Positions 35,292 through 43,860 of a stretch of DNA of 64,000 nucleotides are shown piece after piece. The stretch is taken from NCBI RefSeq assembly GCF_002008225.1, contig NZ_MRDH01000006.1, positions 762,315 through 826,314 on the forward strand. The letters are read 5' to 3'. Position numbers and translations under genes: made by a program. Source of the stretch: Agrobacterium salinitolerans (GTDB lineage Bacteria; Pseudomonadota; Alphaproteobacteria; Rhizobiales; Rhizobiaceae). Numbering within the stretch: the first letter of the stretch is position 1; each line of letters begins with the position of its first letter. A model generated the notes under the pieces. It did not search any database. It saw only the letters and a program-made list of their open reading frames with translations, and had not been told where the DNA came from.

Positions 35292-36335
35292 TCAGGGAAG
35301 CATGCGTTCTGCCTTGGCCGGCAGGTAGGTCGCGTCGAACACCTGCTCCGCCTTGACGTTGCCCTTCAGGCCCATGGACACCTTGAGCGTTTCCAGTGAA
35401 GCGGCAAGCCGGGCCGGATCGACCCCGCCCATACCGTTTTCCACCACATAGGGCGTCTTGATGTTCATGCTGTTGGCCATGTTCAGGCGCTCCAGCTCGA
35501 TGGCGCTGTCCAGCGTCTCGTTGCGCTTGAGGACGGCCGCCACGCCCTCTTCCGGGTTCTTGACGGAATCAGCGAAACCCTTGGCCAGCGCTTTCAGGAA
35601 ACCCTTCACCGCTTCAGGGTTTTCCTCAGCGAAATCAGTGTTTACCAGCACCGCATTGCCATAGAGATTCAAGCCATGCTCGGCCATCAGGATGGTCGAG
35701 ATATCGTCATCGGCTATGCCCTGTTTCTTGAGATTGAGGATCACCGAAAAGGCAAAGCCGAAAACGGCATCGACGTCGCCCTTGGCGAGCATAGGTTCAC
35801 GCACCGGGAAACCGATCGATTCGATCTTGATCTTGCTGTCATCGAGACCTGCGACCTGCTTGAAAGCCGGCCATTGCGCAAAAGCACCATCCGGCGGCGG
35901 TGCGCCGAGCTTCTTGCCTTCCAGCGACTTCGGATCACCGGTAACACCGAGCGACTTGCGACCGACCACGGCGAATGTCGGGCGCTCATAGACCATATAA
36001 ACGGCCTTGATCTTCTGGCTTGGATCCTCGTCGAGGAACTTCATCACCGAGTTGATGTCGCCAAAACCCATCTGATAGGCACCGGTCGCAACACGCGGGA
36101 TCGCCTCCACCGAGCCGTTGCCGCTATCGATGGTGACATCGAGCCCTTCAGCCTTGAAGTAACCCTTGTCGAGCGCCAGCAGGAAACCGGCGGCGGGGCC
36201 TTCGAACTTCCAGTCGAGTGTGAATTTCACCGGCGTTTCGGCCCGCACCTCTACCGCCGGCAATGAAAATCCGGCGGTTACACCGATGGCGGCAATGGCG
36301 AGCGTTCTGGACAACAACCTGCGCGTTAAAATCAT
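35292..36335 (-). CDS. ABC transporter substrate-binding protein (NMT1/THI5-like)
   Basis: A 347-residue periplasmic protein. It has a twin-arginine-like N-terminus (MILTRRLLSRTLAIAAIG, Sec or Tat export) and a NMT1/THI5-like fold beginning VKFTLDWKFEGPAAGFLLAL and GYFKAEGLDVTID. Relatives bind nitrate, alkanesulfonates, taurine, or the thiamine precursor formylaminopyrimidine; the W and D near the start (TLDWKF) favour the pyrimidine/riboflavin/hydantoin side, but this is a weak guess. Start at 36335 with AGGGGG upstream; the ATG at 36386 is less likely. No TPP riboswitch is visible in the leader. Confidence 0.9.
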   Translation of the reverse strand: MILTRRLLSRTLAIAAIGVTAGFSLPAVEVRAETPVKFTLDWKFEGPAAGFLLALDKGYFKAEGLDVTIDSGNGSVEAIPRVATGAYQMGFGDINSVMKFLDEDPSQKIKAVYMVYERPTFAVVGRKSLGVTGDPKSLEGKKLGAPPPDGAFAQWPAFKQVAGLDDSKIKIESIGFPVREPMLAKGDVDAVFGFAFSVILNLKKQGIADDDISTILMAEHGLNLYGNAVLVNTDFAEENPEAVKGFLKALAKGFADSVKNPEEGVAAVLKRNETLDSAIELERLNMANSMNIKTPYVVENGMGGVDPARLAASLETLKVSMGLKGNVKAEQVFDATYLPAKAERMLP

Positions 36336-36407
36336 CTGTTCCCCCTGATGGTTTTGTTGGATTGGTTGCATAAGACCCAATTCCAACTCTCAAGGCAAGA
36401 TAAAATT

Positions 36408-36450
36408 GCATACAAAATAGCCGTTATTTTGTATGCTTATTTTGTATGCA
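36408..36450. promoter_or_regulatory. Palindromic operator with three ATACAAAAT-type half-sites
   Basis: GCATACAAAATA (36408-36419) and TATTTTGTATGC (36425-36436) are exact inverted copies with a five-base spacer, and a third TATTTTGTATGC follows at 36438-36449. They lie between the divergent binding-protein and dioxygenase-esterase genes. ATACAA/TTGTAT half-sites are typical of GntR-family operators, but no regulator gene is adjacent. The site probably controls the transporter, the fusion gene, or both. Confidence 0.75.
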
Positions 36451-36623
36451 CAATCAGTCGCAAGACAGGCAAAAAGCCGGCAATCTGCTCATCGCGCATG
36501 CAACGAAGCGAAAGCGGGATCGTTCACGCAGAGAACACAGCGTTCTCATTTGCCGAGGTTGCGGATCAGGGGCAGCGTGCGACAAATAGGGCCACGAACA
36601 GCAGGCAAACGCGGGACGGCAAG

Positions 36624-38183
36624 ATGAATTCTGCACTTGGTATACACCACATCACCATGATCACCCGGAAGGTGCAGGCGAATGTGGATTTTTACGCCGG
36701 CTTTCTGGGCCTGAGGCTGGCCAAGCGCACGGCCGGTTTCGAAGACGCCATGCAGCTGCATCTGCTTTATGGCGACGATATCGCCTCGCCCGGCTCGCTT
36801 CTCACCTTTCTCGTCTGGGAAGATGGCGGCCAGGGCCGTGTCGGGTACGGCCAGACGCTGGAAATTTCCGTGGCCATCGATCCCGCCGCCATCGGCTTCT
36901 GGCTGACGCGGGCGCTGAGATTTGGTATCCGGGCGGAAGGCCCCTCCGATGAGTTCGGTGCCCCGGTCATCCGGCTGAAAGATCCTGACGGCCTGATCGT
37001 CAAGCTGGTCGGCACCCACGCCTTTGCCGATGCCACGCCGCATGTGACGGACGATATTTCCGCCGCGGACGCCATTCGCCGTATCTATGGCGCGACGGTG
37101 CTAAGCGAAGTGCCGGAAGAAACCGTGGCGTTTCTGGAGAAACATTTCGGTTACCGGCAGGAAAGCCAGGCAGGCGCAATCCGCCGCCTTGTTTCCGACA
37201 GCGGCGACATTATCGACGTGCGCGACGCCACCGGCTTCTGGTCCAGCGCGCCGGGCACCGGCACCGTCGATCACATCGCCTTCCGCGCGAAGGATATGGA
37301 TGAGCTGAACACGGTTCTAACCGGGCTGAAATCGCTCAATTCCAGCACCACCAACGCCCATGACCGGAAATATTTCCACTCGCTTTATGTCCGCGAACCG
37401 GGCGGCGTGCTGATCGAAATGGCAACCGACGGGCCGGGCATGACGGTGGACGAACCGCTGGAATCGCTCGGGGAAAAACTGTTCATCCCGCCGCTCTTCA
37501 TGAAGGACGAGGCGGATGTACGCGTTGCCCTGCCGCAATTTTCGATGCCGGGCGAAGAACGCATCGTCTATCGCGACCTTCCCTTCGTGCACCGGTTCTA
37601 CACGCCGCAGGAGCCGGATGGCAGCACCATCATCCTGCTGCACGGTTCCGGCGGCAGCGAAACCAGCCTGATGCCGCTGGCGCACCGGGCAGCACCGCGC
37701 GCTACCCTTCTCGGCGTGCGCGGCCGCAGCACGGAGGAAGAGATCGCCCGCTGGTTCCGTCGCAATCCCGATTTCAGCTTCGACCAGAAGGATATCGCCT
37801 CGGAAGCGGAAGCCTTCGCCGCCTTCGTGGAGGGGGCGATACGGTCCTATGGCCTAGACCGTTCGAAACTGCGGTTTATCGGCCATTCCAATGGCGCGAA
37901 CTTCTACGCGGCCTTTGCAGCGCTCTATCCCGACCTTGCCGGCGACGCCCTGCTCTATCGCCCGATGCCGGTTCTCGAAACATGGCCGCAGACCGATCTT
38001 TCCGGCCGCAATCTCCTGCTTGTGGCGGGAGAACGCGACAAATATCTCGACAAGGCGCACGAACTGCAGGGCCGGCTCGCCGCGAGCGGCGCAAGTGCCG
38101 AGCTGGAAACGGTTGAGGACGGGCATGAACTCGGGCTTGCCGATATCGAAGCGGCACGGCACTGGCTGGCGGATGTTTCCTGA
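36624..38183 (+). CDS. Fusion of a VOC ring-cleaving dioxygenase-like protein and an MhqD-type carboxylesterase
   Basis: A 519-residue fusion. Residues 1-290 are two VOC (glyoxalase-fold) modules like MhqO/LinE-type hydroquinone dioxygenases, with metal-ligand histidines at ALGIHHITMI (8/9) and TVDHIAF (near 217) and glutamate at GVLIEMATDGPG (near 265). Residues 315-519 are an alpha/beta hydrolase of the phospholipase/carboxylesterase family, with nucleophile elbow GHSNGAN (S near 422), GERDKYLD aspartate and EDGHELG histidine. In Bacillus the two functions are separate proteins, MhqO and MhqD, in quinone detoxification. The start is ATG 36624 (MNSALGIHHI). It is divergent from an ABC transporter gene, with a shared operator region. 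Confidence 0.9.
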   Translation: MNSALGIHHITMITRKVQANVDFYAGFLGLRLAKRTAGFEDAMQLHLLYGDDIASPGSLLTFLVWEDGGQGRVGYGQTLEISVAIDPAAIGFWLTRALRFGIRAEGPSDEFGAPVIRLKDPDGLIVKLVGTHAFADATPHVTDDISAADAIRRIYGATVLSEVPEETVAFLEKHFGYRQESQAGAIRRLVSDSGDIIDVRDATGFWSSAPGTGTVDHIAFRAKDMDELNTVLTGLKSLNSSTTNAHDRKYFHSLYVREPGGVLIEMATDGPGMTVDEPLESLGEKLFIPPLFMKDEADVRVALPQFSMPGEERIVYRDLPFVHRFYTPQEPDGSTIILLHGSGGSETSLMPLAHRAAPRATLLGVRGRSTEEEIARWFRRNPDFSFDQKDIASEAEAFAAFVEGAIRSYGLDRSKLRFIGHSNGANFYAAFAALYPDLAGDALLYRPMPVLETWPQTDLSGRNLLLVAGERDKYLDKAHELQGRLAASGASAELETVEDGHELGLADIEAARHWLADVS

Positions 38184-38199
38184 CACGAGGCCGAGCGCG

Positions 38200-38341
38200 T
38201 GCCACCTATTTCTTCTCCCCGCCGGGGAGAAGGTGGCCCGAAGGGTCGGATGAGGGGGCAAGCTCACCGAATATCTCCACCCTCACCCCCTCATCCCGCT
38301 GCCGCGGACGTCTCCCCGGCGGGGAGAAGAAACAAGTGGCA
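38200..38341. repeat. Palindromic intergenic element, family A, copy 3
   Basis: Flanked by GTGCCAC and its inverted GTGGCAC, it reads CTTCTCCCCGCCGGGGAGAA at the left end. Its interior pairs GGATGAGGGGGCAAGCTCAC with CACCCCCTCATCCCGCTGCC, and a closing GGCGGGGAGAAGAAACAAGT pairs with the left end. Compared with copies at 26070 and 35142 it has the most complete arms. Confidence 0.88.
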
Positions 38342-38439
38342 CACGCCCGCTCCTTCGCCACCCATATCATCCATCAACCGGGCCTTGCATAAATTCACCA
38401 AAAGGGCTTTAAAAACAGCTTCGTAATTGGAGAATCCGT

Positions 38440-41211
38440 TTGGAAATCCCGCTGTTTATCCTCGCCCTCGTCGCGGCCTTCATCTACACGCTGGTCGCGA
38501 GCATCCGCAACTCAAGCCGAATCAAGTCGCTGGAACGGGAAGTTCTCAGTCTCAAGCGGCTGATGGCTGCGGGCGTGACCTCTCCCGTGGCGGCACAGGC
38601 GCAGAGCGCGGAATCCACGGCAAAACCGGATTTCGAGGCGGAAGAGGAAAGCAGGACGCCTGCGGAAGACGCAGCCTTCCAGGCTGAATACGGCTCCGAA
38701 CCCCAGGAAGCCGCCGCCATGGCGCAAGCGGAAGACGCCGTCCGCGAGGAAGCACCTTCCGCTCCTGCGAGCGATACGGCATCCGCTCCGGCGACGAAGG
38801 AAAGCTTCGAAAGCCTGCTCGGCGCCCGTTGGGCCGTCTGGGCCGGTGGACTGGCGCTCGCGCTCGGCGGTATTTTCCTCGTCAAATATTCGATCGAATC
38901 GGGGCTGCTCAGCCCGGCGGTCAGGCTGTCGCTCGCTGCCATTTTCGGCCTCGTTCTCGGCGTTGCCGGCGAAGCGATCCGCCGCAAGGCGGTGCCGGGC
39001 ATCGCCGCCACCTATTCCAACGCCATGATACCGGGCGTGCTGACGGCGGCCGGCGCCTTGACGCTGTTCGGCGTCGTCTACGCGGCCTATGGCATTTACG
39101 GCTATATCGGCCCCGGAACGGCTTTTGGCCTGCTTGGGCTCGTCGCCTTCGCCACCATCGGGCTTTCGCTGCTGCACGGGCAAGCGCTGGCCGGCCTCGG
39201 CCTTCTCGGTTCGATGTTGACGCCGGCGCTGATCTCCACCGAAACGCCGAATATCTGGGCGCTCTTCGCGTTCCTGACTATCGCCTGGCTGGCAACAGCG
39301 GCCGCGGCGCGCAGGCAGGGCTGGACCGTGGTTCCCTCTCTCGCCAATGCCGGGCTTGGCCTCTGGGCGCTCGGCTATATCGGCTTTTCCGAAACGATCA
39401 GTGCCGAACCACCAACGCTTGCCCTGCTTGTCATGCTGGCGGGAACCATATTCCTCTGGCCCGGCAAGACATTCGACACGCCGCCTGCCGAAACCGGTGA
39501 ACCCGCCGTTCCCGCGCGGCGCGCCATCCGCGGCATGCGGCTTCTGCTGCGCCCGTCGCTCGCCCTCAATCTCACCGTCTCGATGGCCGTGATCCTGCCG
39601 GCCATCGGCTTCCTCTTTGCCGATGGCGGCGTCGATACTCATCCGGCGATCATCGTTTCAGCGCTCATCGCCGCCCTTGCGGCGCTTGGCGCCGCCCGCC
39701 ATTATGCGGCCTGGCCAGCCATTATCGCAGCGCTCGGTGCGCAGGCTGCCGTGTCGCTGATGTCGCGGCGAGGCATCGATTTTATCGGCCTTATCAACGA
39801 TACGTCCGTTTCCCTTCCGTCCGTGCCAGTCGGCTACACAGCGGAAATTGCCATGGCGCTTGGCCTCGGGGCTGTCTTCGTGCTCTGCGCCTTCTCCTTC
39901 CTGAAACGCAAGGGCGCTGACGATTCGGATTTTGCCCAGCTCTGGGCCGGTATCGCCGCGCTTTTCCCGGTCTGGCTCGCCACCGCAAGCTTCGTCGAAT
40001 ACGGCAATCTCGGCCGTGACTGGCTGCACGCCGCCTATGGCCTCGGCCTTGGACTGGTGTTGCTTGCAGGCGCCGAGTGGCTGCACCGGCAGAACAACGA
40101 GGCCTATCGCAAGCCGCTGAACATCCTCGTGCTCGGCTCATTCGCCGCCTTCGCGCTCTGCCTGCACACGCTGACGCAGGGGCTTGCGACAACCGTGCTG
40201 CTCTCCGTCATTGGTTTTGTCTATGTGCTGGCGACACGTCATCGCAACTGGGAGGTTCTGCCCTGGGTGATGGCCGTGGCGAGCGTCGCCGTTCTCGGCC
40301 GCATCGCCTGGGAGCCCACCATTGTCGGGCCGCAGAACCTCGGCACCACGCCTGTTTTCAACGCGCTTCTTCCGGGTTACGGCATTCCCGCACTGCTGGC
40401 CGTTGCCTCGGCCTGGCTGCTGCGCGACTGGCCGGGGGTCAGGGCGAAGAACTTCCTGCAGGCGATTGCCAGTGTTATGGGGCTTCTCGCCGTCGCCATC
40501 CTCATCCGCCATGCGATGAATGGCGGCACGCTTGACAACAGCGTACCGACGCTCGGCGAACAGTCGATCTACACGCTGCTGACCATTGGCTTCTCGGGCG
40601 TGTTGATGACGCTCGATCTCAAGAGCCCCAGCCCGGTCTTCCGTTACGGCTCGATGATTGCCGGCGTGATTGCCGTCATTAACGTGCTGACGATGCATTT
40701 CTTCACGCTCAATCCCTATTTCACCGGCGAGAATACCGGCCGCATCCCGGTCCTCAACCTCCTGCTGATCGGTTACCTTCTGCCGGCGCTCGCTTATGGC
40801 GGCCTTGCCTATTATGCGCGGGGGAAACGTCCGCCAGCCTATGTCAGCATGCTGGCGGTGGCGGGTGCAGCACTCGGCTTTGCCTGGGCGACACTTTCGG
40901 TGCGCCGTTTCTGGCAGGGCGAGAATATCGCAGACTGGAAGGGTTTTATGCAGGGTGAGACCTACAGCTATTCGGTGGTCTGGCTGCTGATCGGCGTGTT
41001 GCTGCTTGTGCTCGGTTCGCGCTTCAATGCCCGCAGCCTGCGTCTGGCATCGGCTGCCTTCGTGCTGATCTCGGTTGCCAAGGCCTTCCTGATCGACATG
41101 AGCAATCTCGAAGGTGTGCTGAGAGCACTGTCCTTCATCGGGCTCGGCGCGGTGCTGATCGGTATCGGCCTGTTCTACCAGAAAATCCTGACCCGGAAGC
41201 CGCAGGCATGA
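38440..41211 (+). CDS. DUF2339 multi-span membrane protein
   Basis: A 923-residue inner-membrane protein. It has one N-terminal helix (residues 2-20), a charged Ala/Glu-rich cytoplasmic or periplasmic linker (30-125), then GARWAVWAGGLALALGGIFLV and about 25 further helices. The DUF2339 family (also YP-type predicted membrane proteins) has no assigned function. I accept the TTG start at 38440, because a GGAG site (38429-38432) is well placed and no ATG exists nearby. The stop overlaps the following HD gene by four bases. Confidence 0.88.
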   Translation: MEIPLFILALVAAFIYTLVASIRNSSRIKSLEREVLSLKRLMAAGVTSPVAAQAQSAESTAKPDFEAEEESRTPAEDAAFQAEYGSEPQEAAAMAQAEDAVREEAPSAPASDTASAPATKESFESLLGARWAVWAGGLALALGGIFLVKYSIESGLLSPAVRLSLAAIFGLVLGVAGEAIRRKAVPGIAATYSNAMIPGVLTAAGALTLFGVVYAAYGIYGYIGPGTAFGLLGLVAFATIGLSLLHGQALAGLGLLGSMLTPALISTETPNIWALFAFLTIAWLATAAAARRQGWTVVPSLANAGLGLWALGYIGFSETISAEPPTLALLVMLAGTIFLWPGKTFDTPPAETGEPAVPARRAIRGMRLLLRPSLALNLTVSMAVILPAIGFLFADGGVDTHPAIIVSALIAALAALGAARHYAAWPAIIAALGAQAAVSLMSRRGIDFIGLINDTSVSLPSVPVGYTAEIAMALGLGAVFVLCAFSFLKRKGADDSDFAQLWAGIAALFPVWLATASFVEYGNLGRDWLHAAYGLGLGLVLLAGAEWLHRQNNEAYRKPLNILVLGSFAAFALCLHTLTQGLATTVLLSVIGFVYVLATRHRNWEVLPWVMAVASVAVLGRIAWEPTIVGPQNLGTTPVFNALLPGYGIPALLAVASAWLLRDWPGVRAKNFLQAIASVMGLLAVAILIRHAMNGGTLDNSVPTLGEQSIYTLLTIGFSGVLMTLDLKSPSPVFRYGSMIAGVIAVINVLTMHFFTLNPYFTGENTGRIPVLNLLLIGYLLPALAYGGLAYYARGKRPPAYVSMLAVAGAALGFAWATLSVRRFWQGENIADWKGFMQGETYSYSVVWLLIGVLLLVLGSRFNARSLRLASAAFVLISVAKAFLIDMSNLEGVLRALSFIGLGAVLIGIGLFYQKILTRKPQA

Positions 41212-41852
41212 TCGCGGCTGAGGCTTTCACGCCCTATGCGGCGCTTGCGCAGGAACTGATACCGCACGCCGCCGATGCGGGCGACGGCTCGCATGACCTT
41301 GCCCATATTCACCGCGTCTTTCGCAACGCCATGCGCATCCATGCCGGTGAAGGCGGGGATGGCACCGTGCTGGCCGCGAGCGTGCTGTTGCATGATTGCG
41401 TGGCGGTGGAGAAGAACTCGCCCTTGCGGGCGCAGGCCTCGCGGCTGGCGGCGGAAAAGGCGGCGGGCATTCTAATGGGGCTCGGCTGGAAACAGGCGGA
41501 TATCGACGCCGCCGCCCACGCCATTACCACCCACAGCTTTTCCGCCAATATCGAGCCGCAGACACTGGAGGCGAGAATCCTTCAGGATGCCGACCGGCTG
41601 GATGCCATCGGCATGGTGGGCGCGGCGCGCTGCTTTTATATTGCCGGGCGCCTGGGCTCAGCACTTTACGATCCGGTTGACCCGCTGGCGAAAGAACGGC
41701 CGCTTGACGACCGCGCCTTTGCCATCGACCATTTCGAAACCAAACTGTTCAAGCTGGCCGACGGCTTTCGCACCGAGACAGGCCGGCAGATGGCCAAGGC
41801 CCGCCATGAGCGGCTGAAACAGGTGCTGGACCTGTTTCTCGACGAGATTTGA
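41208..41852 (+). CDS. HD-domain phosphohydrolase (YedJ-like)
   Basis: A 214-residue HD-superfamily protein. The metal-ligand motifs are SHDLAHIHRV (first His, residues 28-37), LLHDCVAVEKN (HD pair) and ILQDADRLDAIGMVG. These match the YedJ/RpfG-independent hydrolase group that acts on nucleotides. Translational coupling to DUF2339 by an ATGA overlap and a 12-base gap to the MOSC gene suggest one operon. Confidence 0.9.
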   Translation: MIAAEAFTPYAALAQELIPHAADAGDGSHDLAHIHRVFRNAMRIHAGEGGDGTVLAASVLLHDCVAVEKNSPLRAQASRLAAEKAAGILMGLGWKQADIDAAAHAITTHSFSANIEPQTLEARILQDADRLDAIGMVGAARCFYIAGRLGSALYDPVDPLAKERPLDDRAFAIDHFETKLFKLADGFRTETGRQMAKARHERLKQVLDLFLDEI

Positions 41853-41863
41853 GGAGACCCGAG

Positions 41864-42706
41864 ATGCGTGTGACCGAACTGAACATCTATCCGCTGAAAA
41901 GCGCGCGCGGCATTCCCCTCTCCGAAAGCACTGTTTCGGCCGAAGGCCTGCCGGGCGACCGCCGCGCCATGCTTGTCGACCCATCGGGCCACTTCATCAC
42001 TCAGCGTGAATTGCCTGCTATTGCCACGGTTCTGGCTCGCCATGAGGACGAGGGCATGCTGCTTTCAAGGGGCGAAGACGGCGAGGTAGTCGCACAGCCA
42101 TCAGGCCAGCGCATGGATGTGGCGGTGTGGAAATCGATCGTCAGCGCCAATATCGCCGATGACGAGACCAATGACACGCTTTCGGCCTGGCTCGGACGCG
42201 AGGTGAAGTTGGCGTTCTTCGATGATGCCTCTAAACGCATTGCGAGCCTCGAATGGACGGGCAATGAAACCCCCGTCACCTTTGCCGACGGTTACCAGAT
42301 TCTCGTCACCACCACCGCCTCGCTTGCCGCGCTGAACGACAATATGCGCGAAAATGGCGAGGAGGCCGTTGGCATGGAGCGTTTCCGGCCCAATATCGTG
42401 CTCGACACGGACGAAGCATGGGCGGAGGATCGCTGGGCGGCCATCGAGATGGGCGGCATTCGTTTCGATCTCGTCAAGCCCTGCGCCCGCTGCATCATGA
42501 CCACACAGGACCAGATGACCGGCTCCCGCGATGTGCCCTCCCCCATGAAGGCGATGGGCCGCATCCGCATGTCCGGCGACCGACGCGTGCCCGGCCCGCT
42601 GTTCGGCTGGAACGTCACGCCGCGCGGCGAAGGCCGGCTATCCGTCGGCGATGTTGCCAGGGTGATCGAGGAAAGGCCGGAAGGCTGGGCGATCAAGCGG
42701 CGGTAG
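41864..42706 (+). CDS. MOSC-domain protein
   Basis: A 280-residue protein with an N-terminal MOSC beta-barrel (VTELNIYPLKSARGI) and a C-terminal MOSC domain that ends KPCARCIMTTQD, where the conserved cysteine binds the molybdenum cofactor in related sulfurases and mARC proteins. Such proteins (YcbX type) reduce N-hydroxylated compounds. The start is ATG 41864. No ferredoxin domain is fused here, unlike the E. coli YcbX. Confidence 0.92.
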   Translation: MRVTELNIYPLKSARGIPLSESTVSAEGLPGDRRAMLVDPSGHFITQRELPAIATVLARHEDEGMLLSRGEDGEVVAQPSGQRMDVAVWKSIVSANIADDETNDTLSAWLGREVKLAFFDDASKRIASLEWTGNETPVTFADGYQILVTTTASLAALNDNMRENGEEAVGMERFRPNIVLDTDEAWAEDRWAAIEMGGIRFDLVKPCARCIMTTQDQMTGSRDVPSPMKAMGRIRMSGDRRVPGPLFGWNVTPRGEGRLSVGDVARVIEERPEGWAIKRR

Positions 42707-42741
42707 GCCGGCGGCTTGGTTCTGACCGGGCACACCTTCTC

Positions 42742-42864
42742 TCCCTCACTCCTGTGCTCGTCACAGGAATCCAGCTAACGCGCGGCGGCGCAGCGGAGAG
42801 ACTCTTTTCAGCCCAAGGACTTGGGCTGGCTGGATCCCTGTGACGAGCACAGGGATGAGGAGGA
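42742..42864. repeat. Palindromic intergenic element, family C, copy 1
   Basis: Left arm TCCTGTGCTCGTCACAGGAA followed by TCCAGC pairs with the right GCTGGATCCCTGTGACGAGC; an internal CAGCCCAAGGACTTGGGCTG hairpin sits near the right side. A copy with the opposite order of parts lies at 47274. Confidence 0.85.
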
Positions 42865-42959
42865 GCGCGCTACGGTCATCGCTCAACAACCGGCTCAGAG
42901 CTGGACGCGCCGATCTCCATCATTGTTTCACACTCGCAAATGCGACGCGCAGTCTGAAG

Positions 42960-43694
42960 TCACGGCTTTTTCGCCCCGACAATCAGAAAGATCGGGCGGC
43001 GATCCTCGTGTCTCAATTCCGGGCGCTCGGCCATCAAAGCCGGATCTGGCCTGGGCTCGGCCAGACGCGTCAGGGTAAAACCGGCAGAAAGCAGGCTGTT
43101 GAGAATGCCTGACAACGTGCGGTGATATTTAACCACGTCATCCGCCATCCAGTTGGAGTGGCGCACGCCTTCGTTCTGATAATTGTCGAGCGGCCAGTGG
43201 AGGATTTCGCCCTCCTCGTCATAGAACCAGTCCTGTTTTTCCAGCGCCGTGAAAACAGGATGTTCGATGGAAAAGATGAAATCGCCACCGGATTTCAGCA
43301 CGGCAAAAATCTTCGCGAATGCCACGTCGAGATCGCGAACGTAATGCAGGGCGAGAGAACTCAGCACCACATCGAAACTTTCCTGCGGAAAATCGATGTC
43401 TTCGATGGCGGCGCGGCGATAGTCTATGCCCGGACCGCCATTGATCTCGACGGCGCGGCGCAGCATGTTTTCGGAGAGATCGACGCCAACGATATGGGCA
43501 GCACCCTGCTCCGCCGCATAACGGCAATGCCAACCGAAACCGCAACCGAGATCGAGGAAAGACCTGCCTTTCAGGTCCGGCAACATGGCGCGCAATTCAT
43601 GCCACTCGCCGGCCTGACGCAGACCCTCCACGGAGCGCGGCATGGCGCTGTAGCGCTCGAAAAACCCTGCGTCGTCGTAGATATTCTGTTTCAT
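42960..43694 (-). CDS. Class I SAM-dependent methyltransferase
   Basis: A 244-residue Rossmann-fold methyltransferase. Motif I is FLDLGCGFGWHCRYAAEQGA (near 45-64), followed by VGVDLSENML, the post-I strand ending ALHYVRD and the DFIFSIEHPVF segment. It resembles UbiE/COQ5-like small-molecule methyltransferases; the substrate is unknown. Divergent from the MFS transporter. Confidence 0.92.
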   Translation of the reverse strand: MKQNIYDDAGFFERYSAMPRSVEGLRQAGEWHELRAMLPDLKGRSFLDLGCGFGWHCRYAAEQGAAHIVGVDLSENMLRRAVEINGGPGIDYRRAAIEDIDFPQESFDVVLSSLALHYVRDLDVAFAKIFAVLKSGGDFIFSIEHPVFTALEKQDWFYDEEGEILHWPLDNYQNEGVRHSNWMADDVVKYHRTLSGILNSLLSAGFTLTRLAEPRPDPALMAERPELRHEDRRPIFLIVGAKKP

Positions 43695-43860
43695 CGTCGT
43701 CTCTTCTTCCGCATTCCATCAATGGCATGAATAGTGGCCGTCAAGAAAAGTCGCTAGTGGGACCGGCTGACAAAAGATAATATTCGTTCCATCGTAGCGG
43801 ATTCTGCGGCAAGCCATGCGCCTTTTCCCTGAGGCGAGGCACCGCGATGGGGGAATATTC

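Noticed and set aside
36336..36407. TPP (thiamine) riboswitch upstream of the THI5-like binding protein
   Set aside because: The binding protein's fold made this plausible, but the leader lacks the CTGAGA-type core and is too short on the minus strand.
36348..36623. Extension of the VOC-esterase frame to 36348
   Set aside because: It would cross the operator palindrome, and the translated part has no VOC similarity; the ATG at 36624 starts exactly at the VOC fold.
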